41,144 nt of DNA from an uncultured Burkholderiales bacterium (GTDB lineage: Bacteria; Pseudomonadota; Gammaproteobacteria; Burkholderiales; Burkholderiaceae_C). Positions 16,240 to 24,669 of this stretch are shown piece by piece; within the stretch, counting starts at the first letter, position 1, and each line of letters starts with the position of its first letter. The translations under genes and the position numbers were made by a program. The notes beneath the pieces were generated by a model. It did not search any database. It saw only the letters and a program-made list of their open reading frames with translations, and was not told where the DNA came from. The DNA is taken from assembly GCA_903820745.1 (NCBI GenBank), contig CAIJIT010000167.1, forward strand, positions 1-41,144. The letters run 5' to 3'.

Positions 16240-16752
16240 TCACAAGGGCGTGGCGGGTGGGTCGAGTCGGGCGATCAGTTCAACGAAGAACGTCATCATT
16301 TCAGGGTCCTGATGCTCGGGGCCCGCTAGCATGAGTTGGACAACCTGGCGGTAGCATTGGGCAGCCTCACGGCTGAGACCACGCGCTTCGTAGACCATGC
16401 CCAGCCGATGATGGCCATCATGAACCTGGGGCCAGCGAACAAGAAGTTCGCGCGCGGCGGCTTCGGCCTCATCCAGTCGCCCGTCTTCGATCAAGTCGAC
16501 GACGGCGTTGGACTCCTGGTACTGCAGATCTGATTCCTCGAACGCCTCCATCGCTTCTTGCATTTGCGAAGCGCTGTACCACTTACGGTACTGGGCGTTT
16601 TCCACGCGGTACATTGCGGTTTGAGCCTCAAGCTTGGCGCGCTGGGTCGCCAGGGCAAGTTGTTCTGCAGCCTGATCCTTTGCCATACAGCAATGCTTGT
16701 ATTTTTTGCCGCTGCTGCATGGGCAAGATTCGTTGCGTCCGGTCTTTGACAT
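16240..16752 (-). CDS. SEC-C motif protein with TPR-like helices
   Basis: A 170-residue protein. It starts with a SEC-C zinc motif (GRNESCPCSSGKKYKHCC: C-x-C-x8-C-C), a small zinc-binding module also found at the C-terminus of SecA. A charged helical, possibly coiled-coil stretch follows (about 28-75), then two or more TPR-like repeats (RLDEAEAAARELL; HRLGMVYEARGLSREAAQCY). The function is unknown, perhaps protein binding. It sits on the same strand as the transfer operon, just downstream of traG, but no shared function is evident. Confidence 0.75.
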   Translation of the reverse strand: MSKTGRNESCPCSSGKKYKHCCMAKDQAAEQLALATQRAKLEAQTAMYRVENAQYRKWYSASQMQEAMEAFEESDLQYQESNAVVDLIEDGRLDEAEAAARELLVRWPQVHDGHHRLGMVYEARGLSREAAQCYRQVVQLMLAGPEHQDPEMMTFFVELIARLDPPATPL

Positions 16753-16829
16753 GGTGCGCGACTATAGCAACAAGGCAGCCACAACCCGCGCATTGGGGCA
16801 GGGGGTCTGCTGTACGACATTTGTATATC

Positions 16830-16849
16830 ACTGAGTAAATTTACTCAGT
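16830..16849. repeat. Perfect 20-bp palindrome after traG
   Basis: ACTGAGTAAATTTACTCAGT reads the same on both strands, with no spacer. It starts 3 bases after the traG stop codon at the end of the transfer operon. There is no T-run for a Rho-independent terminator on the operon strand, so a dimeric-protein binding site or recombination-related site is as likely as a terminator. Confidence 0.7.
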
Positions 16850-16852
16850 AGT

Positions 16853-19762
16853 TTACAAGTCACCCGGACTGTCTGCAACCGCCGATCCTTTGTAGCGGAT
16901 GCGGTTTCCTCCCGATCTGGGGGCAAGGCTTGCGCCGGGTGGGGCGTCTGCTTCAAGCGGTTTCTCGCGGTTCGCGGCCCCTTGTGGCTGTGCGCCGATA
17001 TCCGGTGTCTGGGCCCCGGCGCCCACGGTGTCCCAGACCGCCCGATTGGCGCCATGGTTCGGGCTGACCTTGCCGGCCTGCACGGCTGCGTTGTAGTTCT
17101 CGCTGAGCTTGGCGGCGTCCTCGGAGATCTGCTTGCGGCCCTGGTCGATGAAGCCGGATGCGGCCTTTTGTCTGTGCTCGATCGGGCCGGACAGGTCGTT
17201 CGTGACGGGTCTGGCGGGCTGCTGGCGACCCCGGATCTGCGCATCGTTGTGTCTGGCTTGTTGGGCCAATTCGTTGCTGTCGCTGCTGCTGCTGTTGCCG
17301 TGGCGGTCGTCCAGGGCGCGCTCTGGGGAGGACCCGTCGAGCTTGTCGGCCAGAGTTGGGGTCGGGCCGAGTGGGCTGTCGGCGGGGACATGGCCGGTGG
17401 GGGTGCTGCCGCCGCGGGCATAGGCGTAGGCGATCTCGGTGACGGCGCGCTCAAGCTTGAGCGGATCTTCTTCGTGCAGCAGTCCGCGTTCGGACAGTCT
17501 GCGGGCCGCGTAGTTGGTGAAGTCGGTCTGGGTGCCGCTGCCCCATTCGCGCATGAACTGTGCGCTGCGGGCCAGCTCCCTCGATCGACCGAAGGCGCTG
17601 TCGCTGGAGGACTGGCGTTCGCTGGCCTCGCGGGACGAGGCCTCAAAGCTTTCGGTCGAGGCCGAGCGGGTGTTGCGAGCCCATTGGTAGGCCTGCGACG
17701 AGCGGAACTCCTTGAGCAGCGTGCTGGCATCGGCGACCTGGGTGCTTTCGCTGGCCTTTCGTGCGAAATCGTGGGCGCTTTGCAGTCGCTGCTGATCGAT
17801 GGCATGGCCTTCTTTTCGGGCGATGGCGCCGATCTCGGTCAGCGGAATATTGGCGCCTACAGAGACCGAACTGGCGATGGTCCTGCCCACGCTCGAATCG
17901 TCGCTCAGCCCGAGTCGGCGGTTGACGTCCCTGGCCAGCGAAGTCACGGTCTGGAGTTGGCTCGAAGTCGAGCCCCCTTCAGAGGTAGTGCTGGCCCCGC
18001 TGCGCTGGCGGGATTGTTCGAAGCCGTCCTGGATGCCCAGCGCATGACTGAGCGCGGTGGCCTGGCTGTGCTGCATGGCTTCGCGCTGCGTGGTGGCGAA
18101 CGATTCGGCCTCGCGGGCGCTGTGTCCCATGGCGCTGGCCTGGCGCTCGGTGACGGTGAAGGTGCTGGCCAGCCGGCTCAGGCTGGCCTGATAGCGGAAC
18201 ACACCGGCATCCTGTCCGCTGCCCTGGAGGGTGGTGCCGTGCGCGTCAGTGCTGCTCGACATGAAGGCCGAGGTGCGGGTGGGGGCCAGTTGCTGCTGGT
18301 CGAAGGAGACCGAATCCTGGCTGATCAGCCCTTTGCTGGCGCTGGCGGCTTCGCCGGCCGAGGCCGACTGGATGGGGCTGACCGCCGTCACGGCCTGGAA
18401 GGCGACTTCGCCCCCCTTGATGATGGCTGTGGCGATGATCGGAATCGACACCACCATATAGCCGGCGATCGCCTGGTCGGAGATGGCGCCCTGGTAGATG
18501 CTGGCCGCGGTGTCGAGCGCGAGTCCCTGCGCGCCTGAACCCATGCGTGCAGCCGCCGCCAGGTTTCTGGCGCTGGCCAGAGTGCCGACATAGTTCAGGA
18601 TGGCATAGAGCGGTGGCCAGAGCTGGATCCAGACCAGGCTCATTGCGAAGCTCTTGATGGCCATGGCCAGCCCTCGACCTTGCGCGAGCAGGAACAGCAG
18701 GAACACGAAAGGAAACACCGCATAGATCACCGCTTCGATGACGTTGCGCACCATGGGCAGCGCCTGGGCGGCGATACGGCCCATGGTCAGGAAGGAGGCG
18801 TTGGTGGATGCGGTGGCGTTCGCGCGCGCCGTGGCCAGCATGGTCGCTGCGGGGTCGTTGAGCTTGAGTCCGGCCAGGCTGAAGCTGTCCTGCACCACGT
18901 TGATCATGATGTTCTGGCGCAGCAGGTCGGCTGCGCCCTGGGCGGCCGCAGCGATCCGGGTCTTGGCGTAGGCCTGCTCGATCTGGCTGTCGATCACGGC
19001 TGGCGCCAGCGCCGGGTCAAGGGAGGGGTTCAGCTCGAAGGCCAGCAGGGCGCGGGCACGGGCGAGTTCTGGCGGCAGGCGCTTGGCGAACTGGGTGTAA
19101 ACGTTCGGGCAGGCATCGACCTGTACTGGCAGGCCCCAGGTCGAGAAGCGGGCCGGGTTGGTATGCGCCATCATGGACCAGATGTCGGTGCTCTGGGCAA
19201 AGGCAGCTGGGTCAAGGGTGCCGTCCTGCAGGTCGTAGACGGTGCAGTTGTAGATGTAGGCGATCAGGTCAGTACGCAGTTGCGGGTCGTCGATATGGGC
19301 GCCGCGCGAGGCCTGGATCAGCCGGTTGCCGAACATCACGCCGTTCTTCTGGTAGGTCAGCGCTGCGGGCAACTGTGCATTGGTGTCCGGGATCACCTGG
19401 AAAGCGTTCTCAAAAAACCGCGTCATGGTGTCGCCCACCTGGCTGGTGAAATGGCCGAAGAAGGCCACGCCGATGGGCACGTTGCCCACCGCCACTGGCG
19501 GCTGGCTGCCAAGCTTGTCGATGACCACCACTTCGACCTTGGGCACGAACATGATGTTGTAGACCAGCATGAATCCGATCAGCCAGCCCCAACCGGCAAA
19601 ACGTCCGGGCGTGAAGAGTCCCGCGAAAGCGGCCACCAGCAAGCCGGTGACGGCTACCGTCTTGATCAGGCCCAGATAATCTGAGCCGCCCATGATGGCC
19701 GCGATGGCATTGAAGACGCCGGTCAGCGTGTCGACATTGCCATAGGCGTAGATCTCGAACAT
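16853..19762 (-). CDS. traG: TraG mating-pair stabilisation/assembly protein
   Basis: A 969-residue protein, near the length of F TraG (938). The N-terminal half is a TraG_N membrane domain: start FEIYAYGNVDTL, hydrophobic stretches around residues 30-75 and 340-470. The C-terminal half is a long hydrophilic, Ser/Gln/Ala-rich region (about 480-969) expected in the periplasm. In F-type systems TraG is needed for pilus assembly (N-terminal part) and for mating-pair stabilisation and entry exclusion (C-terminal part). It is the last gene of the tra operon, after traH. Long frames on the other strand and in other phases over this GC-rich region are shadows. Confidence 0.9.
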   Translation of the reverse strand: MFEIYAYGNVDTLTGVFNAIAAIMGGSDYLGLIKTVAVTGLLVAAFAGLFTPGRFAGWGWLIGFMLVYNIMFVPKVEVVVIDKLGSQPPVAVGNVPIGVAFFGHFTSQVGDTMTRFFENAFQVIPDTNAQLPAALTYQKNGVMFGNRLIQASRGAHIDDPQLRTDLIAYIYNCTVYDLQDGTLDPAAFAQSTDIWSMMAHTNPARFSTWGLPVQVDACPNVYTQFAKRLPPELARARALLAFELNPSLDPALAPAVIDSQIEQAYAKTRIAAAAQGAADLLRQNIMINVVQDSFSLAGLKLNDPAATMLATARANATASTNASFLTMGRIAAQALPMVRNVIEAVIYAVFPFVFLLFLLAQGRGLAMAIKSFAMSLVWIQLWPPLYAILNYVGTLASARNLAAAARMGSGAQGLALDTAASIYQGAISDQAIAGYMVVSIPIIATAIIKGGEVAFQAVTAVSPIQSASAGEAASASKGLISQDSVSFDQQQLAPTRTSAFMSSSTDAHGTTLQGSGQDAGVFRYQASLSRLASTFTVTERQASAMGHSAREAESFATTQREAMQHSQATALSHALGIQDGFEQSRQRSGASTTSEGGSTSSQLQTVTSLARDVNRRLGLSDDSSVGRTIASSVSVGANIPLTEIGAIARKEGHAIDQQRLQSAHDFARKASESTQVADASTLLKEFRSSQAYQWARNTRSASTESFEASSREASERQSSSDSAFGRSRELARSAQFMREWGSGTQTDFTNYAARRLSERGLLHEEDPLKLERAVTEIAYAYARGGSTPTGHVPADSPLGPTPTLADKLDGSSPERALDDRHGNSSSSDSNELAQQARHNDAQIRGRQQPARPVTNDLSGPIEHRQKAASGFIDQGRKQISEDAAKLSENYNAAVQAGKVSPNHGANRAVWDTVGAGAQTPDIGAQPQGAANREKPLEADAPPGASLAPRSGGNRIRYKGSAVADSPGDL

Positions 19763-19780
19763 CGGGGGCCGGCGCTGAGT

Positions 19781-21241
19781 TCAGGACCCCCGCGGTCCGG
19801 CGCTGGCACTGAAATCGAGCATCGCCTTGACGGCCGGCGGCATGGCACTCCAGAGTTGACGCTCCAGCGCTTGCAGATCCTGCGTCATCGATGCGACCGA
19901 TCGCACCTTGGCATAGGCGGTCTGCTTTTCTGCCAGCAGTTGCCGCTGCGCCTGCTGCGCGTTGGCCTTGATCGCGTCCAGATATTTCTGTTCGATCTCG
20001 GTGCGTCGCAGCGCCTGCGACAAGGCGCTCAAAGCCTGGCTGAGCGAGCGGCTAAGGAAGGTCTCGGCATAGTCGAGCGCGATCACGTCTTTGTAGGTCT
20101 GAATCAGCGTCTCGGCAGTCCCGGAACCCGGCACGGCGTTGGCCACCGCCAGCATCTTGTACACCGGCTCACTGGTGTTGTTGATGAAGCCGATGTCGTC
20201 GCCGGACTGGGGGCTGCGGTTGACGATGTTGTCGGACATGCGGCGCAGCCGCTCGCTGACCAATTGCGTGAAGGGTTTGACCGATACCGTCGTGCGCGTT
20301 GGGTTCAGGCATTGGGCAGGCTCGTCGCAGACATAGACGTCGACATCAACGTGACCGGGTGCGGCCGAATCGGCGCGGCCGAGGAGCAGATCGCGCAGGC
20401 CGGTCAGGGTGGGCTCCAGATAGCGCGGACTGGCGCCACTGCCATCGTCGGCCGGCGGCGTGAGGATGACGCTGCCGGTCATGCTCATGATCAGTTCGCG
20501 CTCCTGCTGGCTGATATTGCCGCCCACCTGGTTCAAGGCGAGCCAGGTGACGTTGCCCTTGACGAAGGTGACGTTGCGCAGGTTCGGGTCGGTGGAGTTG
20601 GCCGCCGTCTTGACCACCGAGGGTGCGTTTGTGGCGCAGTTCAGGCGCGCCTCGGCACGGTCGGCCACGCTGCCCAAGTACTGAGAAATGTTGGCGCAGC
20701 CGCTCTGCACGGAGCTGTCGTAGCCGCCGACCACGCCGTTGACCAGCGCCTGCGCGGCCTCGCAGGAGTTGATGTTCATCGCGTTGATCTTGTTCATCTG
20801 GTCCTGCAGTTCGGTCAGCAGCTTGTCGATGTCGGGCGAGATCGATTGCAGGGCCAGCTTGAACGCATAGCCGACCGCGTTGGCCCCGATGTTTTGCAGC
20901 AAGGCGATGAACTGCTGCTTGTTGATGAAGGAGAACGCACCGCCGTAGATGTCGATGCCGCCGCACCCGGCGCGCAGGCTGGGCAACTGCGCGTTGACCA
21001 ACGGGTAATTGCGGCCCGGGGCCCGCATCATCAGGCTGCCACCGGTGTACAGATTCATCGCCTGGCCCCGGAAAGCGCCCGGGCTCGTGACGTTGCCGAT
21101 GGCGCCGAGATCGTTGAACATCGACTGCATTTGGGCATTGAGATCGGCCGGCAGGGCGGCTGCCGGTGCGAGCAGCAGCGCCAGGGACAGAGCGGTGGCG
21201 GTGAGGCGCCTGCTGGGGGTGCTGGAATGGGCCGTGGTCAT
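19781..21241 (-). CDS. traH: TraH pilus assembly protein
   Basis: The true start is the ATG at 21241, which overlaps the traF stop (ATGA) and gives 486 residues. The signal peptide includes ATALSLALLLAPAAALPA. The mature protein opens with ADLNAQMQSMFNDLGA and then the family core GCGGIDIYGGAFSFINKQQF and NINSCEAAQALV. The later part is coiled-coil-like. F-type TraH is a periplasmic/outer-membrane-associated protein required for pilus extension, acting with TraF, TraU, TraW and TrbI. An upstream extension of this frame is only a shadow of traF. Confidence 0.9.
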   Translation of the reverse strand: MTTAHSSTPSRRLTATALSLALLLAPAAALPADLNAQMQSMFNDLGAIGNVTSPGAFRGQAMNLYTGGSLMMRAPGRNYPLVNAQLPSLRAGCGGIDIYGGAFSFINKQQFIALLQNIGANAVGYAFKLALQSISPDIDKLLTELQDQMNKINAMNINSCEAAQALVNGVVGGYDSSVQSGCANISQYLGSVADRAEARLNCATNAPSVVKTAANSTDPNLRNVTFVKGNVTWLALNQVGGNISQQERELIMSMTGSVILTPPADDGSGASPRYLEPTLTGLRDLLLGRADSAAPGHVDVDVYVCDEPAQCLNPTRTTVSVKPFTQLVSERLRRMSDNIVNRSPQSGDDIGFINNTSEPVYKMLAVANAVPGSGTAETLIQTYKDVIALDYAETFLSRSLSQALSALSQALRRTEIEQKYLDAIKANAQQAQRQLLAEKQTAYAKVRSVASMTQDLQALERQLWSAMPPAVKAMLDFSASAGPRGS

Positions 21242-22065
21242 TGGATGCCTCCTGGATGGTTCGCGCCTGCGTCGCCTGCCAGGGCAGCGATTCGCTCGAG
21301 CAGATCGGACATCGACATCAGGCCGAAGCCGACCGGACGGATTTCGCGCCTTGCCGGGGCCGTGAGGTAGAGCGCCGGCACTGCGCTGGGCTTGAGGCGC
21401 GCGGCCAGGCCGTTGTCGGGGCGGGCGTCGGGGAAGTCGGGCAAGGTGGCGCCGTCCAGGCTGATGGCCAGCACCGTCATGCCCAAGTCCTGCTCGAAGC
21501 GCTTGAGAATCGGTGCGAATCGGTGGCAAAACGGACAGTCGCTGCGGAACACAAAAATCAGTCCGTGGGTGGCTGCCAGGCTGCGCACGGTCTGTGCGTC
21601 GCGGTCGCGCTGCTGATCGTCGAAGACGTTGATCGCCATCGCGTTGGTCGGTCGGCCGTTGAGCCCGTAGTCGAGGTCGGGTGCGCGCCATACCAGGCGC
21701 TGCCAGCGCTCGGCAAACAGTTGCGACTTGTCCATCACCATGCGCTGGTAGCGCATATAGGCCATCAGGTTGTCGTCGCTCGGGTTCATCACCGCCACGC
21801 GCTTGAGGTCTTCCAGGCCTTGCTGCAGCGCTTGGAAATCGCTCAGCGGCTTCTTGCGCGGGTTCTCTGTCGGTGGGGGGGTGGCAGGCGCGGGGTCGCG
21901 GTACCAGAACCAGCCTTCCCGGTGCTGTAGCCAGTAGGGTGGGGCCGCGGCCAAGGCGGGTACGGCCGTCGGGATCTGTGCGTCCCCCAGCGACTGGGCC
22001 GCGCAGCCGACCCCAAACAGCAGCGTCAAGCAGATGGCCAGGATCAACGGCCGGGCGATGGTCAT
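21238..22065 (-). CDS. traF: TraF pilus assembly protein with thioredoxin motif
   Basis: A 275-residue periplasmic protein with a signal peptide (LILAICLTLLFGVGCAAQ). Its N-terminal half carries the TraF pattern YWLQHREGWFWYRDPAP. The C-terminal thioredoxin-like domain contains an intact C-P-F-C (FRSDCPFCHRFAPILKRF), unlike F-plasmid TraF, which lost its CxxC. With the DsbC-like protein in this operon it probably helps form or shuffle disulphides in the Cys-rich TraN, TraU and TraH. It overlaps traH by 4 bases and begins 3 bases after the small upstream gene. Confidence 0.88.
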   Translation of the reverse strand: MTIARPLILAICLTLLFGVGCAAQSLGDAQIPTAVPALAAAPPYWLQHREGWFWYRDPAPATPPPTENPRKKPLSDFQALQQGLEDLKRVAVMNPSDDNLMAYMRYQRMVMDKSQLFAERWQRLVWRAPDLDYGLNGRPTNAMAINVFDDQQRDRDAQTVRSLAATHGLIFVFRSDCPFCHRFAPILKRFEQDLGMTVLAISLDGATLPDFPDARPDNGLAARLKPSAVPALYLTAPARREIRPVGFGLMSMSDLLERIAALAGDAGANHPGGIQ

Positions 22066-22068
22066 GGT

Positions 22069-22461
22069 CTATCGCTCCTGAGCCAGACTGCCGTCACTGC
22101 AGAAATTCAACTGGTAGACCAGGGCCTGGTCCTGGCGGCGGCCGTTGATCCGCACCGCACGCTGATGCGTGCTGACTTCCAAGCGGACGCAGTCGGCTCG
22201 GCTCAGGCGGCTCAGGCGGCGCACGTCGATCTCGATTGGGCTTGTCGCGTCGAACGTGCGCACGACATAGGCCGCGCCGGCACCGACGAGGAGCCCCTGG
22301 GCCTGGCCCTGCTCGACGGCCTGCATCAGCAGCGGCTTGATCTCGGTGACCACGACGCGGTCCGCTGTACCTGCCCCTGCGGCTTGTGCTGCGACGCAGG
22401 TCAGCGCTGCGGCGATGCCATGGAGCGCTCTTGTCAAACCGGGTCCGGGACGGTGTGTCAT
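22069..22461 (-). CDS. Small secreted protein of unknown function in the transfer operon
   Basis: A protein of about 130 residues from the ATG at 22461, lying between the C-terminal traN gene and traF. It has a signal-peptide-like N-terminus (LTRALHGIAAALTCVAAQAAGA). The mature part is about 100 residues, with two cysteines and a mixed alpha/beta look (VVVTEIKPLLMQAVEQGQA, AYVVRTFDA, IEIDVRRLSRL). I do not recognise a family. Its position among the periplasmic assembly genes and its secretion signal point to a role in pilus assembly or mating-pair contact. It begins 9 bases inside the end of the traN C-terminal gene. Confidence 0.65.
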   Translation of the reverse strand: MTHRPGPGLTRALHGIAAALTCVAAQAAGAGTADRVVVTEIKPLLMQAVEQGQAQGLLVGAGAAYVVRTFDATSPIEIDVRRLSRLSRADCVRLEVSTHQRAVRINGRRQDQALVYQLNFCSDGSLAQER

Positions 22462-22468
22462 GGGTGAC

Positions 22469-23722
22469 TCAGTGCGGGAAGTAGCTGTTGACGCGCTGCC
22501 GGGCCTGCTGCTGCAAGGCTGTGACATCGGGCAGCTTGGGTGCGATCTCGGCGTAGAACTCGCTCAGGTCCATGCGCGAGAAGTCCAACGACTGCAGCTC
22601 GGCGATACTCAAGCCGCTGCAGTCCGGCGTCCTGGCGCCGCCCCATGGCCGGCCGAGCTGGGTGCGTCCTTGTTCATTGAGGAGGCGGCCGAGCCGGGAG
22701 TTGAAACAGCAGTAGGTCTGCGTGGTCTCGACGCAACTGCCGATGATGGGGATCTTCACCGAGCAGTAGCTGCCCGCGCTGTGGCACAGGCGCTGATCGT
22801 TTTTCATGGCCAGGACTTGTTCGGCCTGATCGCAAGACAGCAGTCCCGAGAGCTGGATGGCCAGCATGGCCAGGGTCCAGGGGCCCGGAACCATCGAGGT
22901 GATGAAGCTGCCCACCGACAGGTCGCCCCCGATCAGGCCGGCCAAGGCCGAGGAGCCGCCGCCGGCGCTGAACAGGGATTCGAAGCCCTGGATCACGACA
23001 TCGGGGGCATCCGAAGCGAACAGCGCGTCGTAGGTGTAGCTCGATCCCGCCGCGCCGAGGAGTTGCCCCCCGGCGCCCGCGATCAGGTTCATCCCGGAAA
23101 ACAGCGATCCGCCGGTCCCGCCACCTTTGCAGCAGTTGAGCAGGCCGAAGAGCTTCTTGCGACAGCGGTTGTCGTAGCCCTTGAAGACCGCCAGCGTATC
23201 CATGTCAAGGTATTGACCGGCCTGGCGCTGCACTTCCAGTCCGGTGACGGCGCGGGCGAAGTCGACATCGGGCGTGTGGCGGGTGTCAAAGCAATGCCCG
23301 TCAGCGCAGAATTGCTGGCCTGCGCAACTCGTCACGCTGGAGCTGGTGCCCGCGGCGATACGGCATTGCCACTGCTGCTCATAGACCATGCAGGCGCCCG
23401 CAGCGCTGCTTTCCACACAGCTCGAGCCGACTTGGCTGCAGCCCTGATCGCGCAGCGGCTGGCAGTCGTCGGTCAAGGTTGGCGACAGGCAGCTGTACTG
23501 GGTGCGGGTTTGCCAGCAGTCCCGGTAGACCGGATGGCCACCAATGTCATGGGTAGACGGTCCATCGATACAGGTGTCGGACCGCTTGACGCAGTCAGCG
23601 GCTTGCGACAACGACAAGCCGGCACACAGGGCGGCCGCCGCAAGCCCCGGTAGCCAGCGCCGGCCCCCGCAGTGTCTGCTGCTGGTGGCGTTCAACGCGT
23701 ACGGGCTTCGAGCGCTGCGCAT
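22469..23722 (-). CDS. traN: TraN C-terminal half as a separate secreted protein
   Basis: A 417-residue Cys-rich protein (more than 25 Cys) matching the C-terminal part of F/SXT-type TraN. Examples are CVKRSDTCIDG, YRDCWQTRTQYSC, CCKGGG and the terminal CVETTQTYCCFNSRLGRLLN with GGARTPDCSGLS. TraN is the outer-membrane adhesin that stabilises mating pairs. In relatives it is one long polypeptide. Here the gene has its own ATG and a hydrophobic signal-like stretch (WLPGLAAAALCAGLSLSQAA), and overlaps the N-terminal gene by 31 bases in another frame. This argues for a natural split, not a sequencing frameshift. Confidence 0.8.
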   Translation of the reverse strand: MRSARSPYALNATSSRHCGGRRWLPGLAAAALCAGLSLSQAADCVKRSDTCIDGPSTHDIGGHPVYRDCWQTRTQYSCLSPTLTDDCQPLRDQGCSQVGSSCVESSAAGACMVYEQQWQCRIAAGTSSSVTSCAGQQFCADGHCFDTRHTPDVDFARAVTGLEVQRQAGQYLDMDTLAVFKGYDNRCRKKLFGLLNCCKGGGTGGSLFSGMNLIAGAGGQLLGAAGSSYTYDALFASDAPDVVIQGFESLFSAGGGSSALAGLIGGDLSVGSFITSMVPGPWTLAMLAIQLSGLLSCDQAEQVLAMKNDQRLCHSAGSYCSVKIPIIGSCVETTQTYCCFNSRLGRLLNEQGRTQLGRPWGGARTPDCSGLSIAELQSLDFSRMDLSEFYAEIAPKLPDVTALQQQARQRVNSYFPH

Positions 23723-24669
23723 TGATCGTCCCAGGTATCGGTGAAGCTCAGTGTGGTCGGCATGGCAAAGCGGCTCAGGCCGTAGTAGCTCGTGCCCTGA
23801 CAGGGGTTGGCAAACCAGGCGCCGATGTCGCAGTTGGCGCCGTCACAGGACTGGCTGAAGAAGGTTTGGTAGCACAAGGAGTCATCGATCTGCGAAGGCC
23901 CGGGAGTCTGGGGAATCTGCGTGTTCAGCACGCCGGGGACTTGCTGCGAGCCCAGATCCATGTAGACCCGCCCGCTGACCTTGTCCAGGGTGAAGACATG
24001 CATCAGGTAACTGTCGGTGCCGCAGCTGAAATCAAACGCCAGGGAGTCTGTGCAGTCCGGGCAGGGGTCGGCGGTGACGCGGGTCAGGAACTGTCCGTCC
24101 GAGCAGCCCGGCGTCTGCAGCGGCGAGACGATCAGCCGCTTGACGCAGCTGAGCGAATCCGTCTGGCGGTACTGGTGGCACAGCTTGCTCTCAAAGCGGT
24201 CCGGCGTGGTGCTGGTCAGCACTGTGCAGTCGCTGTAACTGCCGGCGATATTGCCGGCAATGCGCTGCGAATCGCCGGTGATGGCTTTCGCGTTGGTCAG
24301 CAGCGGGTCGGTCGGCGCGATGCTAAAGCTCGGCCGGCGCATCGGATTGGTCTGGGAAAAGTTGACCGCGTTGCAGGCCTGCGCGGCATAGCCCGGACTG
24401 GTGCCCAGGCCCGGGCCTGCGCAGGCGTTGGCCGCCGCTGCGGCGGCCCCCGCGATGCCGGTGCCAACGAAATAGGCTGTTTGCGGCGGGTTGTTGTTGT
24501 AGCCCGGCACGCTGGCTTGCGCGGTATTGCTGTCCAAACGGGCCCTTGCGGCAGCGTTGCCGCTGCTGCCCAGCGCTGCGCCCTGCCGGAATGCTTCCGA
24601 GGATGACTGGGCCCGCAGCGTCGGGATCAGCACGACGGTCAGCACGACGGCGGCGATGCGCCAATTCAT
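23692..24669 (-). CDS. traN: TraN N-terminal half as a separate secreted protein
   Basis: A 325-residue protein with a signal peptide (AAVVLTVVLIPTLRAQS). Next come the N-terminal hallmarks of R27/SXT-type TraN: SSEAFRQGAALG, VPGYNNNPPQTAYFVG and SDCTVLTSTTPDRFESKLC. A Cys-rich stretch follows. The frame ends after EARTR, where full-length TraN would continue. The rest is supplied by the next gene. The stop overlaps the next gene's start by 31 bases. Its ATG overlaps the stop of trbC by 4 bases, so expression is probably coupled. Confidence 0.78.
   Translation of the reverse strand: MNWRIAAVVLTVVLIPTLRAQSSSEAFRQGAALGSSGNAAARARLDSNTAQASVPGYNNNPPQTAYFVGTGIAGAAAAAANACAGPGLGTSPGYAAQACNAVNFSQTNPMRRPSFSIAPTDPLLTNAKAITGDSQRIAGNIAGSYSDCTVLTSTTPDRFESKLCHQYRQTDSLSCVKRLIVSPLQTPGCSDGQFLTRVTADPCPDCTDSLAFDFSCGTDSYLMHVFTLDKVSGRVYMDLGSQQVPGVLNTQIPQTPGPSQIDDSLCYQTFFSQSCDGANCDIGAWFANPCQGTSYYGLSRFAMPTTLSFTDTWDDQCAALEARTR

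Noticed and set aside
16982-18538. 518-codon open frame on the plus strand opposite traG
   Set aside because: It is the antisense of a GC-rich, clearly recognisable traG; the translation is Gly/Ala/Leu/Arg-rich without any domain and lacks a ribosome binding site.
19856-21370. 504-codon open frame opposite traH
   Set aside because: Shadow of traH, low-complexity Gln/Arg/Val-rich translation without family features. The same applies to long frames opposite traN (22337-23653), traU (25207-26466) and traB (31749-33080).
21242-21691. Longer start for traH in the same frame
   Set aside because: The upstream part is an out-of-phase shadow of traF; the ATG at 21241 starts a good signal peptide and overlaps the traF stop as ATGA.
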